Source: Ceratopteris richardii
Lineage: Eukaryota > Streptophyta > Polypodiopsida > Polypodiales > Pteridaceae
Length of the DNA stretch: 64,000 bases
NCBI GenBank assembly: GCA_020310875.1
Contig: CM035439.1
Location: 136,517,929 to 136,581,928 of the forward strand
Direction of reading: 5' to 3'
Shown: piece after piece, positions 54,750 to 64,000 of the stretch
Numbering within the stretch: the first letter of the stretch is position 1
Layout: every line of letters begins with the position of its first letter
Made by a program: the position numbers and the translations under genes
The notes under the pieces: model-generated
Seen by the model: only the letters and a program-made list of their open reading frames with translations
Told to the model about the DNA's origin: nothing
The model's database searches: none

Positions 54750-57225
54750 TTGTGGTAAAAAGAGCTTGCCTTAAGGTTTGAAATTCATTAAAAATTCTAG
54801 TACTTAAGCAAGTGTTGAGAGATGAACAAGTTTAGGATCTGTTCACTCAATACAATGCTTTTGGATTAACCATGAAGAACACTACCCTAACATGGTTCCA
54901 ATCCTTGCATTAAGGAGAATGTAGGGATATTAATCAATTGCTCAAAGCCTTTGTAACAGAATTCTCTACGAGCAGAATTAAACACAATTGTTCATCTTAA
55001 TCCATAGGTTTAAGCAGACTCCATAAGAAACTATTAGGTTACACCCATCTGCAAGCTACCTACTCACGCTAAACAAGTTCCTTGCTCGTAAATGGTTTGT
55101 TGAGTGCAAAACTACAATCATACTTCTATCTTAAGAAGCCCCGAAACATAAAGCAATGCGTGAGGATGCGTATGGATATAGAGGATAATTTTGGAGCTAT
55201 CTAAATTCTATAAGGATTCAGATTGTTAAACCAAATTCAAATCCAAACCCTCTACCTCCATCAAAGAGTTAGCAAAGAAAGTGGCTCAAAAGTTAGGAGT
55301 ATTGATTAAACAGACACCTAGAATGGTTTCTATGAAAAACCTTATTATACATGTGGAGGAGATCAGCTAGCCAACATTGTCCTTTTCTAGTTTAGAACCT
55401 AGGGAACCTGAATGCAAAATACTCCACAATTGAGGGAATATACATGAACCAAACTCGCAAGATTGTCCCTATAATAATCAGGAAGTTAGGAAAATTTACG
55501 AACAGCCTTACCCGCAGCCACGTAGGTATCAAGGCCAATAGGAGCAGTAGCCTATTATAGACCAACACAACACAACCAACCACCTTATTAGGCACAACAA
55601 AGACCAAAACATGTGCTAGGAGAGCACCCACCACGCCTTGCTAATGTAATTGCATTCAAATATGGGGCGAAAAATGATATCCTTAATACAACTTTAATAC
55701 CAACATCTCCATTGATCTCAAGAAATGACCCCAATGATGAGAGTTTTGATACAATGTATGGAGATAGTACAATAGACTACTACATAGAATTCCTAGAGCA
55801 CCTTGATGTATACCCGTAAAAAGCACCCACAATGGAGCCTAATTGGGAGCTCGAATATTCTATGTAATGTATGCAAAACCCAACCCTAGACCTCAAAAGA
55901 GGACCCTCTTTTAGATGCCAATTAGATCACTTTGTAAGGGAATGTCCCCATCCTCCACTTGTAGGGCAACGGCCTTATCTCACCATTCAAGGATATTGTT
56001 GAAAGTGTGGTAAAGAGCACATTATATTCGAATGTCGTAAAACCCTACCAATGCCTCTATAATAACTCCAATCAGCGTATTAAGCATAGTGCAAGCATCA
56101 AGTGGATCCACACCCACCTTTGTGCCTATTCAAACAGTGACCATAGCTGAGGCTTTAGATCAAACCCAACATGTAGAACAGAGAAACCCTCATAATCTAG
56201 TGGAATCGTACAGTCTAGTAGAAAGAAACGAAATCATGGAAATTTTCTCGAGAAAGAGTTGAGAGACAATGGAACAAGAAGCTAGATAAACTTGAAGGAA
56301 GATTGAAAGAAACCAAGGAAAATATCATAGGATTAACATCACAAGAATCACTAGAAATTCCCTCCTTTCCAAAGCCAGGATGATTTTTAGTAGAACCCCT
56401 TGTAGAGGACTTGGATATGATGTTCAAAGCCTATCAAGCTATTTTGAGAGAAGGACCCAATCCTGCAAAGCTAGAAAAAAACTACTCGAGAGTAGACCTA
56501 GAAATAGAGAGAACCAAACTTTGCATGAAAATCGTTGAACAGTGTAGGCTATGCTCGATGCTACCCAATATGCTAAGTCGAGTAACCTAATCAAACCACT
56601 TTTGCACATCTAGGGACTATTAGAGAGATTAGAGTGATTGGTATCTAAGCCAAACCATTTAGTGCCAAAGGAAGCTCATTCCATAACAAGCACACCATGA
56701 TAAATCTCACCAGTTATATCATAAGTTCTTAATGCGACAGAGTGTGGAATTTCTCCCCCAATCAATATGTACTCACAAGTATTCTTGAGAGATATTCAAG
56801 AGGAGAAATGGAGGTTAGAGTAGGGTGTTCCACCCCATATTCAAGAGATGTATGATCTTTATGATCAATTTCCTCAAGACATCCCTTCTACATAGGGGGA
56901 GTAGGAAGATTTCCAGTCAAGTGAAGGATTAGATTTTGAATCGAATTCCTTACAAGGATTGCCCCATTTCAGAGGACCATGGGAATCAAAGTGTATTCAG
57001 ATGAGAGCTCCTACTGTCTTGAGAAGAAACAATGATTCAATTTCTTTGGGAACATGGAAGTGATCAAGAATAATAAAGTGTAGTGTCAAGTCACTTTAGA
57101 TGAATTATTGAAACTCAAACCTGAGTTGCAAATCATGTAGCAAACAAACTACTAGATGTTGATAATTCCCACCCTCAAGAAGGATCGCAAAGAAAGGTGT
57201 TAGAGATACCCATATATAAGAGCTT
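54750..57225 (+). pseudogene. Gypsy G2 gag and linker (copy 2)
   Basis: Matches 35,610-38,085, including the MLGEHPPRLANV frame (55,613-55,819) and the zinc knuckles (about 55,905-56,035). Extra single-base losses occur near 56,180, 56,226, 56,540 and 57,041. Confidence 0.72.
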
Positions 57226-57998
57226 AGCCAAATCTTTGTCGAGTACAGAAAGCATCAAGTGTGCATGAACCCAGAGAAATGTTGCTTGATGGTTAGATAA
57301 CATAATTTTAGGTCAAATTGTGCCATAGAACAATAAATATATCTATGTAGATGAATAGAGAGTGATAGTTGAGTTACCCAGACCCAAAACAGTTAAGGAA
57401 GTACAAGATTTTAGTGGACATTGTGGGTACTACCAAAGTTTTATCCACATGTACATTATTATTACAAAGCCTCTATACAACCTCTCAACAAACTTCAAAT
57501 GGATTGAAGAATGCAAGACCTCTTTTAATGAGCCAAAACAATGATTGTGCTAAACCCCTATTTTGACAACACTTGACTAAAATAAACCATTCCATGTTGA
57601 TGTCAACACTTCAAACTATGCTATTGGATGTGTGCTAGCACAAACCTATAGATGAAGGGAACATAGATCTACCAATAGCATATGTGAGTAGGCAAATAAA
57701 AGCCATAGAACACAATTACTCTACCATCAAGAGAGAATGTTTAGGCTTGATCTATGCAGTTAGAAAGTTCATACATAATTTGCTCACAAATAAGTTTAAA
57801 TTCTTTACAATCACCAAGCTTTAATCTACCTAGTGAACAATCCTTGCAAGATGGGTAGATTAGTAAGATGGTTTCTATTACTAATTGAATACAATTTTGA
57901 AGGATTAGTCAAGAAAGGAAAGTCTCACCTTTCACCACTTACTTCTAGAGAATTGATGGGTTCAAAAACACATAACCTAACTAACATAGAAGTTTGAT
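57226..57998 (+). pseudogene. Gypsy G2 RT end and RNase H (copy 2)
   Basis: Matches 38,086-38,857. The RNase H frame, open for 121 residues in copy 1, is broken here by an added A near 57,643 and a lost A near 57,810. Confidence 0.82.
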
Positions 57999-58009
57999 AG
58001 AGCACTAAA

Positions 58010-58555
58010 AACATTGTACTAGGCACTTCTTCTACTATCTCATGAAATCAGATTCAGCACAAATGTAGAGGTATGAAAGAATGAATGGCAACAGAATTGA
58101 TGAAGATCAAATAATTACAAAAGAAATGATAATACCATTATGTAGATAGACATAAAATTGCCTCATACATCTTTCCTTCCATTTATCTTGCAACTAAAAG
58201 GACCTTTCTACAATGCTCTACCTCCCTTTAAATAGACAAAACAACTTGCCATAGGGGAATACAACTGCTAAGTCCTAAGACTTTCAGGTAACATCCGGTC
58301 AAAACTGGTTATAATAAATCTGATTGAGCAATAGCTGACTCAATATATCGGATTCACCACAATTTTTAAATATCCGACTAAGCAATTTTTAAGATAGCCG
58401 ACTTAGTAACTTTTCATTTGTAGATAGCTCTCACTAAGGTTCACCACACGACACATCATTTGGAGAATTTTGTGAAAAAATCAGACTCCGACTCACAAAT
58501 CCCTTGATCACAATGCTATTCACATGAAGAAATATTATTACTAGTTTTAGTCTTT
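58010..58555 (-). mobile_element. Gypsy G1 LTR-like region (copy 2)
   Basis: Matches 38,880-39,415. Confidence 0.55.
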
Positions 58556-60283
58556 GTACTGTTTCTCCATCTCTAGACTTCCACCAATTGGTTCCTTCAT
58601 TATAACTTCAAAGTATTCCACTACATCTTGGACTGGATCAACAACTGATTACTCAATCTATTCCAAACTTTGTCCTCTTTTTCTTATTGGTAAACTAACT
58701 TATGGAGATTATCCTCCTCTGAGTACTTATTCCTTCTTCAATTGCTCAACCTGTTGAATCCAATATTCTTTTTTTTTACACTTGATGAATTTTTTCTACT
58801 AACTTAGGTTCATGCTCTACTATCAAATCCTATCTTTGTTACGTCGATAATCATGGAATACATTTTTCTCCTTAATTACTCCCCACATATTCTACATTTT
58901 AGAATATATTTTGTGCTTCAAAATTGAAACATGCCCTACATCCATCAACACTAGTATTAAGATCCAATTCTTCCTCCTTAAACATTTGCTTTTCTAATAC
59001 CTACAAAGGTTGTAATCTGATTCATCATTTCATTATCAATTTGTGACTCAACATTGATTTCTACAACCTCTTTAATTCAGATTCAACTCTCTCTTCCGTA
59101 ATTCCCATTGAATCCTTAAACACTTCCAATGACATCTTTACTCTTGCTATCTCTAATGCTTGTTGTTCCATCAAATTTCTCATGTCAACCATATGCTTCT
59201 CTTTATTTGCTTTAATTCTTCCTTAGAGCTTCTATGCACCATATCTTGCCCTTGATTAAAGTTTTTATACCTCCCATTTATCTGAATCAAGCTTAGTAAA
59301 ATCAGATTCCTACACCTTGTGCAGTTCTATGTGCTATCCCTGATCAACTTTTACAGGAGTATCAACCCCGTGAGCATACTAAAAATTTGAGGCTAAGTAT
59401 ACACACAACCTATTGTTGGATAGAAATCTTTCCATCTGATAGAAAAATTTCTCCATACAATCTTTCATAAAACCAATGAGCCTGACTAATCTTCATTCCT
59501 TTTTTTGCCCAACATAATGGTGCATAATTCTCTTTAGACATGTAATCAAATTAAATGATAAAGCACATTCTTTCCAAATACCATTTCAACTCCTTTCCCT
59601 AGCGTAACTCACATTCTTCAGCATATAATACTCTCTACCTCCTTGCTTGGACCAATTCCCTCTTTAATGCATCTTTGGACATTGAGAATAAACACATCCA
59701 CCACATAGGGCAATTTAAACACCTCTATGACCTTTTCAAATGTCAAACTCACCTTTGGAGAAATCTGACCCTTTGTTTCCTCAATATATCCACCTCCAAA
59801 TTTGCATAATAATTCTTCTTCGAACTATCCCATGCAATGCTGCTAACTCATACAATCCAACTTGTTGCAACCAAACAATATTAAGAGGTGCTTGACAATC
59901 TTCTACCTTGAAATCAGTATACGGATCCATTAGTTCTTGCATTAGATTTCTTGTTGATAGTTGGTGTAGGTATTTCTTAATCCTCTTTTGTAGCACTATC
60001 CTTTTCCACTATGCTAGTATCTTCATCTTTCACTCCAACAACTTTCTGCGCAACCTCTTCTTATCACCTTGTGTTGTTCATCTTGAACTCCTAACTACAA
60101 CCCATCACTATTCCTTCGCTTCGGCATACTTGCTACAACTCGGTCATTGAGTATAGACACCAATTGCAAATGAACGTACATGAACTCGTGTATTAAAAGA
60201 TAATTTCCACTCTTGAGAATGCTATCAGACAATCCACTCAAGTGCAATGCAGTGACAAAAACTAGTTTCCATCTTTCCCGCAC
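58556..60283 (-). pseudogene. Gypsy G1 extra region (copy 2)
   Basis: Matches 39,416-41,153. The 109-residue frame of copy 1 is split by losses near 59,645-59,682, 59,777 and 59,834, leaving a 71-residue open piece at 59,781-59,996. Confidence 0.5.
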
Positions 60284-60289
60284 ATCGAG

Positions 60290-61310
60290 CTATCCTTTAA
60301 AGAATTGAGTAGATGAAAAATATTGAATATGGTAACTTTCAATACTGCACAATCTAATCAAACATATGTTTAACCTTACACTTCTCCAAATATAATATGA
60401 GTTTCTCAGTATTGGCTCATCAATCGATTGTTCCACCTTGTAATGCCAAAGATTGCCAATCAAAATGCAGTGGCTTACCTTGAACTTTTTTAACTTCACT
60501 TCATTAATTGGATTCTCAACCCTAATTCCAAACACATCAAATCTTCAAGGATCTGATAAGGTCCTTTATATGTCAATGTCAATTTACCAAGCGGAGTTCC
60601 CAACCTAGAATTATACACCATTACCCAATCACCAACTTGAAACACCTTGAATTTGACATTAATATTTACCCAAGCCTACCTTCTTCAAGGCAAATTTCAT
60701 CCTTTGACCTGAACTAAAATTTGATGGCATAATTCCATGAGTTAAAAATGCTAAGAACTTATCATACTAAGAATTCGATTTAGTAATCTTAGCATTGAAT
60801 AATGGAGCATCAAGAAATTCATCATCCATCCTGATTGGTGCTTCATCTATTTATAATCTTCTAAAATATTCAGCCATAACATGCTCTTCAGTGGAGTATG
60901 GACAATAACGAAGTCAAATTCTTGAAGCAAAATCTCCATCTTGCTAGTCTACTTATTAAAAAAGGCTTATAAATGAGATATACCAATGCTTGGTGATCCA
61001 CATGAACAATGACCTTATTTCCCAATAAGTAGTGTGTATTCATATTTAAGGTATACACCACCCCCAAACGTTCTCTTTCCATCTTGGCATAATTTCTCTC
61101 TCTTGAAGACAATACTCTACTTGCATAATATATTCGCCTATATGACCCTTTCACTTTCACCTGCATTAGAATTGCCCCAACTTCCACATGTGAGGCATCA
61201 ACAAAAACGTGGAAAGGTAATGACCAATCTAGTGCTTGTAAAACTCGTGCAATAGCTATCATTTTCTTTAACAATTGATTTGTTATCTCTTGAGCTTCCA
61301 CCCAAAAAAA
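60290..61310 (-). pseudogene. Gypsy G1 integrase tail, RNase H and RT end (copy 2)
   Basis: Matches 41,160-42,180. The 137-residue RNase H frame (60,888-61,301) is unchanged. Confidence 0.85.
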
Positions 61311-61319
61311 AGGACCATC

Positions 61320-62627
61320 CTTCTTAGTTAAATGAGTTAATAGAAAAGAAATATTGGCTAAATATTTGAATATGTATCAACTGGATGTGAAAAATGCTTT
61401 TCTCAATGGTTACATTTCAGAGGAGGTTTACATGGCTCAACCTCCCAGCTATGAAGACCCAAGCAAGGTAAATTATGTGTGCAAATTGAACAAAGCTCTT
61501 TACGTTTTGAAGTAGGCACCTAGGCCATGGAATCATAGGTTAACTACCTACCTTCAAGATCAAGGATTCATGATGAGCAAAGCAGATTCTTCTCTATTTG
61601 TCAAGAGAAGCAACTCTGAAATGATATACTTATGTGTGTATGTTGATGACATCATACTTACAGGTAGTGATGCCAATGGCATCAAACAACTCAAGAACCA
61701 AATGATGTAGGAGTTCAAAATCCGTGACCTAGGGTTTTTGACGTACTTTCTTGGACTTGAGTTAGTCTACACTAATTCTGGAATTTACATTACTCAAAGG
61801 AAATATGTGTGGGACATGTTGAAGAAGTTCCACTTGGAAAATGCAAAGGTAGCTAGCACCCATATGGAGGTAAATCATCAATTAAGTGCTCATGAAGGTG
61901 ATTTGCTTCAAGACATTGCAGGACATCAAAACATAGTTGGGAGTCTAAACTATGCAACTTTGACAAGGATTGACATAGCTTATGGAGTAAGTTTTCTAAG
62001 TCAATTCATGCATAAACGTAGAGCACCTCACTTGGAAGCTGCCAAAAAGGATTTTGAAGTATCTCAAGGGTACTCAAAAGCAAGTTCTATATTTTCCATA
62101 CACATCAGATTTGGACATTAAGCTATCCTCAAATGCAGATTGGGTAGGTTGTAAAGATGATAGAAGGAGTACCTCTGGATATTTGTCTTTTGTAGGTGAT
62201 AAGCCCATTTCATGGTCTTCCAAGAAGCAACCAATTGTTGCTCTATCTTCAATAGAGGCTGAATACAGGGGACTAGCAAATGCTACACAAGAAGCCATAT
62301 GGATTAGATTGTTATATTCAGATTTAGGACTTCACACTCACCCACCTATGATTTTTGGTGATAATACAAGTTCTTTGCATCTTGCAGCCAATCCTATTTA
62401 TCATGCAAAAACCAAGCATATAGAAGTACACTATCATTATGTTAGAGAGAAGTTATTGACCAAGGAGATTCAACTTGCATATGTGTCACTAAATATGCAA
62501 TGTGCAGATTTTTAACCAAAGCACTTGATGGTACTAAACTTAAAGGTTTAAGCTATGATTGGATTGCAGGGCATTCAAGAAGAATCATGAAGAATTACAA
62601 GCCAAGATGTTTGTCTTGAGGTGGAGA
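61320..62627 (+). pseudogene. Copia A RT-RNase H (copy 2)
   Basis: Matches 42,190-43,499, with the same stops in RT. One extra A near 62,047 splits the connection/RNase H frame that is open in copy 1 into 61,738-62,121 and 62,054-62,515, and a lost T near 62,513 truncates the end. Confidence 0.86.
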
Positions 62628-63103
62628 TGTTGGTGCAAATGTCCAAGCCATCACACTTGGCTAGGCATGGAAGCAAATATGTGTAACTACTTGAAGAAGC
62701 ATGAGAACCTTAGCTTGTAATTGCTTGATCATTAACCATTGTAAAAGTTGTTTTACTTGAGGAATCTTGTAAGCCCAAATATCTTGTGATGTTATGAGAA
62801 ATAAGAGCTATGAATTTCATTGGTAGTCCTAACCTAGAGGAGTACTTTAGGTGGAGGCTCATTGAATTTCAAATTCAAATTTGAAGAAAATCCTTGTAAA
62901 AGGACTTGTAAAATTCACAGCCAATAGGCCTCGTCTTGGAGCTCCTCCACTGATCATTTGTTGGATTTGAGTAGCTTACACCATAGCCTACTCATCTCAC
63001 TATCGTTCTGCATCATATCCTTGCCAATGTTCTTGTATAACAATGTTTATATCACATACATTTCATTGATTAATGTTGTCTACTTCTCTGCTATGACTAC
63101 TCA
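62628..63103 (+). mobile_element. Copia A 3' LTR (copy 2)
   Basis: TGTTGGTGC...ACTACTCA, 476 bp, three bases shorter than copy 1. The hairpin left arm has lost one T (CATTGAATTTC). Confidence 0.66.
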
Positions 63104-64000
63104 GAATAGAACACTTTGCATGACCATGTCTCAATGATATCTCTATCATTTTGCATGATCTATAGCTTGTTGGAACCAGCTCAAAGTCTGCTGCGTGCTG
63201 TCAAAGTTTCAGGCATTTAGGTCGGCCACTTGGGAGAAATCTGTGTCGAAGTACTCTCTAGTCATTCTCTGTACAGTTCCTAAAAAGTCGAGGGTAAGCA
63301 TCCAATTGCGAAATTGATTTCTCAGTGTATGGTTTATCATTTAAAGTGATTCCACTTGTAATAATTAGCTATATAAGCTAATTTGATACCCTCAAAAGGA
63401 TTTTTATGAGTTGCTATTGTATTGTGAGCACTGAGCAAAATGTCCAATAGGTGTGTGTACCAAAAAAGCAAGTTTTTTATCACTAGCTATTTGTGAAGTT
63501 ATCTGAGTTCATTCAATTGTTTGAGAAACCAACTCCAAAGCACATAGGTACTTATTTGGTGTCAGTTTCAAGCTAAGAGGGCCTATTACATAACCTTGAA
63601 GTACAATAGGGTAGGTACAAAGCAGGTTTTGGTAGTACCACCTCACTTCCTTGAGGTATCCATCCGTCTCTTCCAACACTATGACACTCATGTGTCCACT
63701 AGTGGGTTTTGGTTCATGCTTGGTAGCTCATGTATATCTTGGTTAAGCAAGAAGTAACCTACTATTGCCACTTCTAGTTGTGAGGCTGAGTATATGTTAC
63801 CGTTAGTGTCCATGTGAAAGGCCAAATGGCCATCGGACACTTCTTTGTATATGTTATTTAATAAAACATATAGTGACCTGGTCAGTCACAACATGTAAGT
63901 TCGACCGCATTTGTAAGACCTAAGAAGTCTGTTTTCGTGCTCACAGTGTACTGTCTTTTCTTCGTATTCAGTAGCCTCTGTGAAGTACTGTGTGCAGCCT
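63104..64000 (+). mobile_element. Post-LTR stretch, RNase H scrap and Copia B LTR end (copy 2, cut)
   Basis: Matches 43,979-44,876, including the RNase H scrap at about 63,695-63,796. The PBS would lie just past the window end. Confidence 0.72.

Larger units (their letters stand above)
46589..64000. repeat. 19-kb tandem unit, copy 2 (incomplete)
   Basis: Near-identical repeat of 27,450-44,876, cut by the window end. The offset drifts from +19,139 to +19,147 and back to +19,124 through small indels. From about 56 kb on, copy 2 has many single-base deletions relative to copy 1 (for example in AAAA, CCCC and TTT runs). Confidence 0.95.

Overview
The window is plant nuclear DNA made almost entirely of broken retrotransposons. 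I base this on plant-type Ty1/Copia and Ty3/Gypsy gag-pol relics, primer-binding sites matching the plant initiator tRNA-Met, a LINE zinc-finger (zf-RVT) relic and a canonical eukaryotic initiator tRNA gene. Old nested LTR elements with almost no host genes suggest a large, repeat-rich genome such as a gymnosperm; this is inference and I cannot name the species. I found no intact host protein gene, rRNA array or CRISPR array.

Left part (1-15.5 kb). A Gypsy RT scrap (family 'G2', 1-405) is followed on the minus strand by a deletion-derived Copia ('Copia B': RNase H end, RT, integrase tail, degenerate CCHC, gag, about 1.2 kb leader, PBS). The leader holds an antisense 5S-rRNA-like block. Beyond it lie a Copia RNase H scrap, a 427-bp tandem duplication, the LTR and RT-RNase H of a second lineage ('Copia A'), a Gypsy on the plus strand ('G1': RT end, RNase H, integrase C-terminus, extra downstream region, LTR-like part) and a minus-strand Gypsy (G2: RNase H, RT, linker, gag).

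Middle (15.5-27.5 kb). 'Copia C' starts with a 228-bp LTR and PBS and is truncated. 'Copia D' follows (LTR end, perfect PBS, gag, CCHC, protease) and breaks into a Copia A 3' end and LTR, a second copy of the Copia B PBS, leader and 5S-like block, and a G1 tail. Then come scrambled Copia C pieces, an unidentified repeat family ('R1') and a LINE C-terminal relic.

Right part (27.5-64 kb). A 19,139-bp unit (27,450-46,588) is tandemly repeated from 46,589 to past the end of the window. It holds two tandem 2.36-kb LINE/Gypsy 'G3' gag chimeras, a G3 protease, a Copia protease scrap, an initiator tRNA-Met gene, R1 copies, G2 (+), G1 (-), Copia A (+) and a unique AT-rich stretch ending in a (CT)n tract exactly at the duplication junction. 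The G2-G1-Copia A block (about 35.6-45.1 kb) is also the reverse complement of about 4.0-14.6 kb, so the same element junctions occur in three places.

Functionally this is a graveyard: gag packages RNA, protease matures it, RT-RNase H copies it from the initiator-tRNA primer and integrase inserts it, but no element here keeps a complete set. The plausible active loci are the two tRNA-Met genes; one differs from the plant consensus at the discriminator base.
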